Origin: an uncultured Collinsella sp.
GTDB taxonomy: Bacteria; Actinomycetota; Coriobacteriia; Coriobacteriales; Coriobacteriaceae
Direction of reading: 5' to 3'
Assembly (NCBI GenBank): GCA_900754445.1
Contig: CAAECW010000125.1
Location: 1-7,327, forward strand
Length of the DNA: 7,327 nucleotides
Position numbers and translations under genes: made by a program. The notes beneath the pieces were generated by a model. The model saw only the letters and a program-made list of their open reading frames with translations, searched no databases and was not told the origin of the DNA. Of this stretch, positions 1-6,000 are shown piece after piece. How positions within the stretch are numbered: position 1 is the first letter of the stretch; every line of letters starts with the position of its first letter.

Positions 1-374
1 AAGCCGAGGTCGGAAGCGCCGCCGCCATGGCAGCCGCCGCGCTGGTGCAGATGCTCGGCGGCACGCCCGAGCAGGCGCTTGACGCCAGTTCCATCGCGCT
101 GAGTAACCTGCTGGGCCTCGTTTGTGACCCCGTCGGTGGCCTCGTGGAGGTGCCCTGCCAAAACCGCAACGCCATCGGCGTGGCAGCGGCCTTTAGCTCG
201 GCACAACTCGCCCTCGCAGGCATTAAGAGCCTGGTGCCGTTTGACCAGATGGCACATGTCATGCTCTCAGTGGGCCACGCGTTGCCGTCCACGCTGCGCG
301 AGACGGCAAAGGGCGGCATCGCGCAGGCTCCGGCCGCACTTTCGGCCTGTGCAAAATGCGGTGTGTGCGGATAG
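1..374 (+). CDS. sdaA: L-serine dehydratase, iron-sulfur type, alpha subunit (3' part only)
   Basis: This is the C-terminal part of an oxygen-sensitive [4Fe-4S] L-serine ammonia-lyase, which deaminates L-serine to pyruvate and ammonia in the cytoplasm. The frame is open from the window edge: bases 1-2 end a codon, and the next residues read AEVGSAAAMAAAAL, matching the family's conserved (CQ)AEVG stretch. The ATG at 27 is therefore internal. Further family signatures are LLGLVCDPVGGLVEVPCQNRNA, split as a cluster-type Cys followed by CDPVGG and then PCQNRNAIG, and near the end LRETAKGGIA. The protein ends in an unusual Cys-rich tail, CAKCGVCG, just before the TAG stop. Whether the beta domain is fused upstream or encoded separately cannot be seen, so the choice between sdaA and sdaAA is open. 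A terminator follows 19 bp after the stop, so this is the last gene of its transcript. The family call is very secure. Confidence 0.95.
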   Translation, partial: AEVGSAAAMAAAALVQMLGGTPEQALDASSIALSNLLGLVCDPVGGLVEVPCQNRNAIGVAAAFSSAQLALAGIKSLVPFDQMAHVMLSVGHALPSTLRETAKGGIAQAPAALSACAKCGVCG

Positions 375-392
375 CGGCAAAGAACGACTCAA

Positions 393-420
393 AGGTGGGA
401 CAAATGTCCCACCTCTTTTG
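393..420 (+). terminator. Intrinsic terminator after the serine dehydratase gene
   Basis: A perfect 9-bp stem, AGGTGGGAC (393-401) with GTCCCACCT (406-414), closes an AAAT loop and is followed by CTTTT (415-419). It is preceded by AAA, so the opposite strand also gains a short T run. It lies 19 bp after the serine dehydratase stop and before the next gene's promoter-like box, which is the expected place for a Rho-independent terminator. Confidence 0.82.
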
Positions 421-460
421 AATGCCACCGTTTCCGTACCACAAACAGCAGGGCAATCGC

Positions 461-466
461 TATAAT
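461..466 (+). promoter_or_regulatory. Candidate -10 box for the L,D-transpeptidase gene
   Basis: A perfect TATAAT lies between the upstream terminator and the transpeptidase gene. Transcription would begin near 473 and leave a leader of about 50 nt. No good TTGACA-like -35 hexamer stands 16-18 bp upstream (the region reads TACCACA), and there is no TG extension, so the promoter is either weak, activator-dependent or misjudged. Confidence 0.45.
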
Positions 467-508
467 GCAAGCCCAGTAAAAACACGATGAACCGCAAGGC
501 GAAAATCG

Positions 509-513
509 AAGGA
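509..513 (+). promoter_or_regulatory. Ribosome binding site deciding the transpeptidase start
   Basis: AAGGA is the only Shine-Dalgarno-like string before the two in-frame ATGs at 515 and 524. Its 10-nt spacing to 524 is workable, while a 1-nt spacing to 515 is not, so the start is placed at 524. Confidence 0.6.
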
Positions 514-523
514 TATGCATACG

Positions 524-2239
524 ATGTCGCAAAACGATCGAACTCAACTGATTCCCGATCCGCAGCAGCCGAGCAGGCACACCGGCGGCGTTCAGTCGCC
601 GCGTCCTATCGCGCCGAGCCACGGTCAGCAGCGTGGTGCGGCAAACGCTTCCCAACGCCCAAACCAACAGCGACAGCAGCGCCAGGCAAACGGCAATGCG
701 CCCAAGCAGCCCCCCACGCACGCCCGAGGCGATCGCGGCCCCGCGCGCAAGTCCGCCGAGAACAATAAGTCAGGCAAAAAGACGACGCTCTTTGTCGTCT
801 TGGGTCTTATCGTCATTGTCTATATCGTAGGAATCGTAGCGTTTTCGCAGCTAGCCTACCCCAACACCACCATCGCCGGCGTCGACGTCTCGTTCTCCAA
901 CGCTTCGTCTGCCGCTACCAAGGTCAATTCGGCATGGAAGCACTATAAGCTCACCGTGACAGGCGATGACTTTAGCTGGACCTATCAGCCCGAGTCCGAT
1001 GAGCCCATCGTCGATGGCGAAGCTGCCGCAAAAGAGATTATCAGCCACAACGAAGCCTTTGTATGGCCGGTCCGCCTTGTGGAATCCTTAAGCGGCAAGG
1101 CCAAAACAACCGCTACCTCCAACGAAGTCGATCTTGATCAAGACGTCGACCTGTCCATGCTCTCCGATACCTTTGACCAAAAGAAGTTTGAGAAGGATCT
1201 GGGCGCCGCCATCGACGAGTTTAACGAGGGGCGTTCGGGCACGTTCGAGGCCAATAGCTCCTATGACGAGCAGGCCGGCAAGTTTACCGTCGAGAAGGCG
1301 CGCTCCAACGAGAAACTCAACCGCGAGCATGTCATTAAGTATGCCGAGCTCGAGCTTGCCTCGCTAGCCGAGACCGTAGATCTTTCCAAGCTCGGCAACG
1401 ATGCCTATGAGCCGCTCAATGGAACGCTGACTGATGATCAGATTCAGGCCGCATGCGATGCCGCCAACAACTTCCTGGGCGTCAACGTGACCCTCAAGCT
1501 TAACGGCGAGGATGCCGGCAAGGTTGACGGCGCTTCCGTGTTGCAGTGGATCAGCTTTGCCGATCCGGCCAACCCCACGCTCGATACGTCGCAGATCAGC
1601 AGCTGGGCAGCCGAGCTCGCCAACGGCTTTAATACCGTGGGCTCCACTCGCTGGTGGACGCGCGCCGATGGCAAGCAGTGCGCCGTCGAAGGCGGTGACT
1701 TTGGTTGGTCCATCGACAGTAGCTCGCTCGCCAAGCAGGTCGAGGACGCCATTAACAACAAGCAGACCGGCGAAATCGAGATCAAGTACTCCCAGAAGGC
1801 CGACACCTTTACCGCAAAGGGAGAGCCCGACTGGAAGGCGTATATCGACGTCGACCTGTCCGAGCAGCACGCGCGCTACTATGACGAGAGCGGCAATATC
1901 GTTTGGGAGGCCAACTTTATTTCCGGCAAACCGGGCGAAGACGCCACCCCCGAGGGCGTGTGGCAGATCAACAGCAACGACGGCGGCAGTACCCTGATCG
2001 GAGCCAAGGACCCCGAGACCGGTAAGCCCAAATACGAGAGCCCGGTGAGCTACTGGATGCCGTTCGAGGGCAATATGATCGGCTTCCACGACGCTACATG
2101 GCAAAACGACAAGAGCTTCGATAATGCCGAGTCGTACAAGTGGTGCGGCAGCCACGGTTGCATCAACCTGCGCCTGGCAGACGCCAAGGCACTACACGAC
2201 TGCATCAAAGTCGGCCTGTGCGTGGTTGTCCACTCGTAG
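524..2239 (+). CDS. Membrane-anchored L,D-transpeptidase (YkuD domain, PG_binding_4-like region)
   Basis: This is a cell-wall enzyme expected to cross-link peptidoglycan stem peptides by L,D-transpeptidation (3-3 links), acting outside the membrane. Residues 1-85 are a Pro/Gln/Arg-rich, probably disordered cytoplasmic tail. Residues 88-110 form one hydrophobic anchor after GKK. Residues about 115-430 resemble the PG_binding_4/VanW-associated extracellular repeats, including TIAGVDVSFS and VEGGDFGWSID. Residues about 440-571 form the YkuD domain with GFHDA (His522) and SHGCINL (His544, catalytic Cys546). The architecture resembles the Enterococcus faecium Ldt type. I chose ATG 524 over ATG 515 because the only ribosome-binding site, AAGGA at 509-513, lies 10 nt before 524 but 1 nt before 515. 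The 515 start would add only Met-His-Thr. The gene stands alone between a terminator and the efflux operon. Domain identity is secure. The substrate, and whether it can confer beta-lactam resistance, cannot be read from sequence. Confidence 0.93.
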   Translation: MSQNDRTQLIPDPQQPSRHTGGVQSPRPIAPSHGQQRGAANASQRPNQQRQQRQANGNAPKQPPTHARGDRGPARKSAENNKSGKKTTLFVVLGLIVIVYIVGIVAFSQLAYPNTTIAGVDVSFSNASSAATKVNSAWKHYKLTVTGDDFSWTYQPESDEPIVDGEAAAKEIISHNEAFVWPVRLVESLSGKAKTTATSNEVDLDQDVDLSMLSDTFDQKKFEKDLGAAIDEFNEGRSGTFEANSSYDEQAGKFTVEKARSNEKLNREHVIKYAELELASLAETVDLSKLGNDAYEPLNGTLTDDQIQAACDAANNFLGVNVTLKLNGEDAGKVDGASVLQWISFADPANPTLDTSQISSWAAELANGFNTVGSTRWWTRADGKQCAVEGGDFGWSIDSSSLAKQVEDAINNKQTGEIEIKYSQKADTFTAKGEPDWKAYIDVDLSEQHARYYDESGNIVWEANFISGKPGEDATPEGVWQINSNDGGSTLIGAKDPETGKPKYESPVSYWMPFEGNMIGFHDATWQNDKSFDNAESYKWCGSHGCINLRLADAKALHDCIKVGLCVVVHS

Positions 2240-2264
2240 TGCAACGCGCGCATTCCTACAACGT

Positions 2265-2293
2265 GGAACTGCTGCGACCAATCTAACAGTTCC
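2265..2293. repeat. Inverted repeat in the gap before the efflux operon
   Basis: GGAACTG (2265-2271) and CAGTTCC (2287-2293) form a perfect 7-bp inverted repeat around a 15-nt spacer. The half-site centres are 22 bp apart, about two helical turns, so a dimeric regulator could bind it. Alternatively it is a weak hairpin at the end of the transpeptidase transcript; there is no T run after it. No regulator gene is visible in the window. Confidence 0.4.
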
Positions 2294-2307
2294 GAAAGAA
2301 ACCATCC

Positions 2308-2337
2308 TATGCGCCCGCCCCAACCGGTGGGCGCATA
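2308..2337. terminator. GC-rich hairpin between the transpeptidase and the efflux operon
   Basis: TATGCGCCCGCC (2308-2319) pairs with GGTGGGCGCATA (2326-2337) through 12 bp, with one G-T wobble, around a CCAACC loop. The stem is strong, but what follows (TACTTATCTAGG) is only mildly T-rich. It may end the transpeptidase transcript. If the efflux promoter lies upstream of it, it would instead sit in the operon's leader, 34 nt before the adaptor start, and could attenuate or stabilise that transcript. I could not find a convincing promoter on either side. Confidence 0.55.
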
Positions 2338-2371
2338 TACTTATCTAGGTTCTTTCTATAAAGGAGACGCT

Positions 2372-3805
2372 ATGCCGAATGTCCCCACGATCACCCCGGG
2401 CCCAGATGATACCGAGCGCACGCCCGAAGGTGCCACCGAAACGATTCCTCTGATTACAAACGTACATGCCGACAAGCAGAGCGAACGCACGAACGATACG
2501 GCCGAGATTTCCGATGAAGAGGCGTATGCCAAGCTCAAGGCAAAACGTGCCGAACGTCGACGTAAAAAGCTGATTCGACGCGGTATTGCCGCCGGCGTCG
2601 TGGGTGCCATCGCGCTCATTGCCATTGTCGCAACCCTGGTTATCAATGCGCAGCCACAGGACGCTAGCGGGCCTGTGACCGACATGGTGACCGAGGGCAC
2701 GTTTACCACAACGGTCGAGGAAAAAGGCCAGCTCAAACCCATTTCGTCCTCAGTGGTCTCCCCTTCTGTCGATGGCACGATCGATTCCATCAACGTGCAG
2801 GCAGGCCAATCCGTCAACGAGGGCGACGTGCTTATGACCATTAAAAACGACGAGCTCGATCGCAACGTTGCCGAGGCGCAGCGTGCAGTTGCAGCCGCTC
2901 AAGAAGACCTCGCCAACGCGCAGAAAGCCGCAACCGCAGCGCAGACCACCCCAACGACGGACGTCGATGGAGCTTCCGCAGCGGCTGGCGTCTCCGCCGC
3001 ATCAGCGGACACGAACGCCGTATCGGCCGCGCAGCGCAGCCTAGCATCGGCCCAGGCAAACCTCGACCAGGCGAACGCCAAGGCCGCCAGTCGCACGGTC
3101 ACGGCCCCGAGCTCGGGTAGCATCGTGGAGCTCAACGCCAAGGTGGGCGCTACGGTAACAGGCGGCATGATCATGGGCGAAAGCGATACGAGCGGCGGCA
3201 AGCAGTGCATGCAGATCGCCGACCTATCCAAGATGAAGGTGACCGTGCAGGTGGGCGAAAAGGACATCGCCAAGATCGCCGTTGGGCAGAGCGCCAACGT
3301 CACGTATCCCGCGTTTCCCGATATCGTGAGCCAGGGCACCGTCACGGCTATCGCGTCGGTGGCAAACTCCGACGCCGTCAACGGCGGCGGCAGCGTGACC
3401 TTTAACGTCGACATCCTCATCGAGGCGCCCGACGCGCGCCTGAAGCCGGGCATGACGGCCGAGGTCTCGGTGGTGACCGAGCAGCTCGACGACGTGGTGA
3501 TGGTGCCGACGATGGCGCTCATGACCGAAGACGGCGAACACTATTACGTCAACGTGGCAACCGATGACGAGGGCAAGCAAACCCGCCGCGTCAAGGTGAC
3601 CGTCGTGACGCAAAACGACAACGAAGCCGTAGTCGGCAAGACACAGGTCAAGCGCGACGACCAGGGCAACGAGATCAACCCCAACGTGCCGGTTACCAAG
3701 CTGCGCGATGGCGACACGCTCGTCATGGACACCGGAGCGGACGCAACGGCTGACGGCGGCTACAGCGCGGGTTCGGTCAGCATGTCTGCTGATGAGGGCA
3801 TGTAA
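2372..3805 (+). CDS. MacA/HlyD-type efflux adaptor (membrane fusion protein)
   Basis: This 477-residue adaptor should work with the next two genes as a MacAB-like (YknXYZ-like in Gram-positives) ABC export system, linking the permease to the cell exterior. Residues 1-70 are cytoplasmic and end in a very basic stretch (KAKRAERRRKKLIRR). Residues 71-92 form the membrane anchor. The lipoyl-like domain is split into residues 127-158 (SPSVDGTIDSINV, GQSVNEGDVL) and 241-270 (TAPSSGSIVELNA). Between these is an Ala/Gln-rich helical hairpin (160-192 and 213-240) joined by an Ala/Ser/Thr-rich linker. A beta-barrel follows at about 287-365 (KMKVTVQVGEKDIAKI), then a membrane-proximal region (VMVPTMAL). 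The start is ATG 2372, with AAGGAG at 2361-2366 and 5-nt spacing; the same frame runs open upstream to 2309 but has no ribosome binding site there. The stop overlaps the ATPase start as TAATG. The substrate is unknown: antimicrobial peptides, drugs and lipids are all possible. Confidence 0.92.
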   Translation: MPNVPTITPGPDDTERTPEGATETIPLITNVHADKQSERTNDTAEISDEEAYAKLKAKRAERRRKKLIRRGIAAGVVGAIALIAIVATLVINAQPQDASGPVTDMVTEGTFTTTVEEKGQLKPISSSVVSPSVDGTIDSINVQAGQSVNEGDVLMTIKNDELDRNVAEAQRAVAAAQEDLANAQKAATAAQTTPTTDVDGASAAAGVSAASADTNAVSAAQRSLASAQANLDQANAKAASRTVTAPSSGSIVELNAKVGATVTGGMIMGESDTSGGKQCMQIADLSKMKVTVQVGEKDIAKIAVGQSANVTYPAFPDIVSQGTVTAIASVANSDAVNGGGSVTFNVDILIEAPDARLKPGMTAEVSVVTEQLDDVVMVPTMALMTEDGEHYYVNVATDDEGKQTRRVKVTVVTQNDNEAVVGKTQVKRDDQGNEINPNVPVTKLRDGDTLVMDTGADATADGGYSAGSVSMSADEGM

Positions 3806-4578
3806 TGCGTCCCGTTATCGACATCCGCAACGTGCACCGCATTTTTGAGAGCGAGGCGGGGTGCGCCCACATCCTGCACAACGTGAGTCTGGCGGTAAAT
3901 CCCGGCGAATTCGTCGCTATCACTGGCCCCTCGGGTTCGGGCAAATCAACGCTCATGAACATCCTAGGCTGCCTGGATAAGCCGACGGCGGGCGACTACT
4001 ACCTGCAAGGGATCAACGTGGCCGAGCTCAATGATGAGGAGCTCACCGAAGTCCGCGCCCTGAGCATTGGCTTTGTCTTTCAGAGCTTCAACCTGCTGCC
4101 GCGCCTGTCGGTTATCGAAAACGTCATGCTGCCGCTGGCCTACACCAATGTGCCCCGTAGCCAGCGCGAAATGCGCGCCGTGCACGCGCTGCGGGCCGTC
4201 ACGCTGCCCGTCGACCACTGGGACCACCGCATATCCGAGCTCTCGGGCGGCCAGATGCAGCGCGTCGCCATCGCGCGCGCCCTTGTCAATGACCCGCCCA
4301 TCATCCTGGCCGATGAGCCGACGGGAAACCTGGACTCCGCCACTGGAGCGCTTGTGATGGAGACCTTCCATAAGCTCCAGAAGCGCGGCAAAACCATCGT
4401 TCTTATCACACACGACCCCGGCATCGCCGCCGAGGCCAACCGTGCCGTAACCATCCGCGACGGTCGCATTCACGACGGCGCGTATATTCCACATGCACCG
4501 CGGACCCTGCGCAGCGCCATAGATAGCCTGCCCATGATTTCCGCCTCCGCCAACCCGCCGAAAGGAGAGATGGCATGA
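3805..4578 (+). CDS. MacB/LolD-type ABC transporter ATPase
   Basis: This 257-residue cytoplasmic ATPase should drive the permease encoded next to it. All nucleotide-binding elements are intact: Walker A GPSGSGKST (41-49), Q-loop Gln93 in FVFQSFNLLP, ABC signature LSGGQ (146-150), Walker B IILADE (166-171, with catalytic Glu171), D-loop NLD (175-177) and switch His203 in ITHD. The PTAGDYYLQG and SFNLLPRLSVIENV stretches are typical of the MacB/LolD/SalX class of exporters rather than importers. A tail of about 40 residues after the core has no obvious domain. Translation is coupled on both sides: the ATG shares one base with the adaptor's stop (TAATG), and the TGA overlaps the permease start by 4 nt. 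In E. coli MacB the ATPase and permease are one chain; here they are separate, as is usual in Gram-positives. Confidence 0.95.
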   Translation: MRPVIDIRNVHRIFESEAGCAHILHNVSLAVNPGEFVAITGPSGSGKSTLMNILGCLDKPTAGDYYLQGINVAELNDEELTEVRALSIGFVFQSFNLLPRLSVIENVMLPLAYTNVPRSQREMRAVHALRAVTLPVDHWDHRISELSGGQMQRVAIARALVNDPPIILADEPTGNLDSATGALVMETFHKLQKRGKTIVLITHDPGIAAEANRAVTIRDGRIHDGAYIPHAPRTLRSAIDSLPMISASANPPKGEMA

Positions 4579-5789
4579 GCGCCCGCGATCTCATCCAGGA
4601 AGCCCTTCACTCGCTCGAGGCCAACAAGGGGCGCAGCCTGCTCACCATCCTGGGCATTGTCATCGGTATCGCCTCGGTTATCGCCATGACTTCGCTCATC
4701 GGCGGCATCCAAAACAGCCTGGTCAACAGTCTGGGCCTCAATGCGGCACGCATGGTGCAAATCTATTCGACGCAAGAACTCACCGAGTCGGACATCGAGA
4801 AGCTTCAAAAACTGGTGCCGCAGATAGAGCAGATCGGCATTGTCGACAGCGCGTATACCGAGTACAAGACCGGCGATAAAAGCTATACCGTCATGGCACA
4901 GGGCGTCGATAGCGACATGCTCGACGCCGTGGGGGCCAGCAAGCTCGTTGCGGGGCGCACCTATACCCAGGCCGAGTCCCAATCAGGCTCGCGCGTGGCG
5001 CTCATCAGCCGCGGCGGCGCCGATCAGCTTTACGTCAACGAACAGGATGCTCTGGGGAAAACCATCAAGGTGTCCAACGGCGAGGTGCAGATTGTAGGCG
5101 TGATTGATGGCGGCAGCGACTCCATGGGCTCGCTCACGCTGTATATGCCACGCGAAACCATCGCTGGGCTGTTTGGCGACGAGAATCCTTCATTCCCCAG
5201 CGTGACGGCACTTGCCGCCGAGGGCACGGACATGGATGAGCTTTGTAAGACCATCGAGTCCAAGGTGCGCGCGATGAAGGGCATCGAGGAAGAGGATGAG
5301 TACGACAGTGTATCGGCGACATCCATGAAAAGCGCCATCGATGCACTCAACTCCTTTATGGGCGCGTTCTCGCTCATCATGGGTGCTGTCGCCAGCATTT
5401 CGCTGCTTGTCGGCGGTATCGGCATTATGAATATGATGCTCACCAACGTAACGGAGCGCATTCGAGAGATCGGCATCCGCCGCGCTCTGGGCGCCAGTCG
5501 TCGCGATATCACCGCGCAGTTTTTGGCCGAGTCTTCGGCGCTGTGCGTCACCGGTGGCCTACTGGGTGTCCTGATAGGCTATCTGCTGGCCTGGGGCCTC
5601 GCGATGTTTGCCTCCGGATCCGGGATTCTTGGCGAGCTCGGTGCCAGCGGGCAAATCACACCGAGTTTTACAATCGCCACGGTGCTGCTGGCCTTCGCCG
5701 TCTCCGTCGGCATCGGCGTAATCTTTGGCTTCTACCCCGCTCGCCGCGCGGCAAAGCTCAACCCAGTGGAGTGCCTACGCTACCAGTAA
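4575..5789 (+). CDS. MacB/FtsX-type ABC transporter permease
   Basis: This 404-residue membrane protein should dimerise and, with the preceding ATPase and adaptor, form a mechanotransmission-type exporter. The topology is characteristic of the family. A short cytoplasmic amphipathic start leads into TM1 (about 20-42, RSLLTILGIVIGIASVIAM). A large extracellular MacB_PCD-like domain fills about 45-258. TM2 (261-288), TM3 (322-346) and TM4 (365-387) follow. The cytoplasmic coupling loop after TM2 has the family hallmark TERIREIGIRRALGASRRDI, and the C terminus has YPARRAAKLNPVECLRYQ. The start ATG overlaps the ATPase stop (ATGA), with AAGGAG 7 nt upstream. The length is about that of stand-alone MacB permeases, with no sign of damage. 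It ends the operon; no T-rich terminator follows, only the palindrome at 5802-5869. Confidence 0.94.
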   Translation: MSARDLIQEALHSLEANKGRSLLTILGIVIGIASVIAMTSLIGGIQNSLVNSLGLNAARMVQIYSTQELTESDIEKLQKLVPQIEQIGIVDSAYTEYKTGDKSYTVMAQGVDSDMLDAVGASKLVAGRTYTQAESQSGSRVALISRGGADQLYVNEQDALGKTIKVSNGEVQIVGVIDGGSDSMGSLTLYMPRETIAGLFGDENPSFPSVTALAAEGTDMDELCKTIESKVRAMKGIEEEDEYDSVSATSMKSAIDALNSFMGAFSLIMGAVASISLLVGGIGIMNMMLTNVTERIREIGIRRALGASRRDITAQFLAESSALCVTGGLLGVLIGYLLAWGLAMFASGSGILGELGASGQITPSFTIATVLLAFAVSVGIGVIFGFYPARRAAKLNPVECLRYQ

Positions 5790-5801
5790 GCCACCACCAA
5801 C

Positions 5802-5869
5802 AAGTTGCGGTGAATTAGGGACTGAATATGCTATCTAACAGCAAAAACAGACACTATTTCACGCAACTT
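5802..5869. repeat. 68-bp imperfect palindrome, possible dispersed (REP/MITE-like) element
   Basis: AAGTTGCG (5802-5809) pairs with CGCAACTT (5862-5869) and TGAA (5811-5814) with TTCA (5858-5861), leaving G5810 as a single bulge. Inside, AGGGACTG and CAGACACT pair at 6 of 8 positions, and TGCT (5829-5832) pairs with AGCA (5840-5843) around the centre. The whole segment can therefore fold as one long interrupted hairpin. It is AT-richer than its surroundings and starts 12 bp after the permease stop. It could be a dispersed palindromic repeat, the remnant of a small transposable element, or a transcription end structure serving the convergent genes. It lacks the T run of a classical terminator. 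Confidence 0.6.
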
Positions 5870-5878
5870 ATTGAAGGA

Positions 5879-5950
5879 CTGCTTGCGCCAGTTCCGGGCG
5901 TCGTCCTCGAGCTATTGGCGGATGACAGGCTTGTACGGGTCGAGCTTGCT
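5879..5950 (-). pseudogene. Remnant of IS21-family transposase IstA
   Basis: Read on the - strand this 24-codon scrap gives SKLDPYKPVIRQ, a stop, then LEDDARNWRKQ. This matches, from memory of the family, the conserved IstA stretch that follows the N-terminal helix-turn-helix region and is usually written SKLDPYKPxIxxWLxxD...RKQRHTA. The stop codon (TAG, 5912-5914) stands where the family normally has Trp (TGG), consistent with a single G-to-A change. Similarity ends after RKQ, 9 bp from the palindrome, and the rest of istA and all of istB are absent. Upstream codons (ARRSAP) may extend it a little toward cbiJ. It cannot be functional. Its value is as a scar of past insertion and deletion. 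Confidence 0.72.
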
Positions 5951-5953
5951 CGG

Positions 5954-6000
5954 GGCGCTCCTCCTCGCGGGCGGGAGGCCGCGCAGGCGCGGCGAGCGCC
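5954..6000. other. GC-rich three-way-junction structure abutting the cbiJ stop
   Basis: GGCGCTC (5954-5960) pairs perfectly with GAGCGCC (5994-6000). Enclosed without a spare base are two hairpins: CTCC/GGAG (5961-5964 with 5974-5977) and GCCGCGC/GCGCGGC (5978-5984 with 5987-5993, around AG). The last base belongs to the cbiJ stop codon, so in the cobalamin transcript the structure begins immediately after translation ends. It may act as a terminator without a U tract or as a 3'-end protecting structure. GC-rich DNA folds easily, so the fold is a proposal. Confidence 0.4.

Noticed and set aside
1364..2155. 263-codon open frame on the - strand
   Set aside because: It lies wholly opposite the transpeptidase gene, whose catalytic YkuD motifs are intact. 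The frame has no family signature or ribosome binding site and is a by-product of GC-rich coding DNA.
2336..2362. TATACT (2336-2341) and TATAAA (2357-2362) as -10 boxes for the efflux operon
   Set aside because: The first has only hairpin GC sequence at its -35 position. The second runs into the ribosome binding site and would leave almost no leader.
2309..2371. Upstream in-frame extension of the adaptor gene
   Set aside because: The earlier ATG lies inside a strong hairpin without a ribosome binding site, whereas AAGGAG at 2361-2366 points clearly to ATG 2372.
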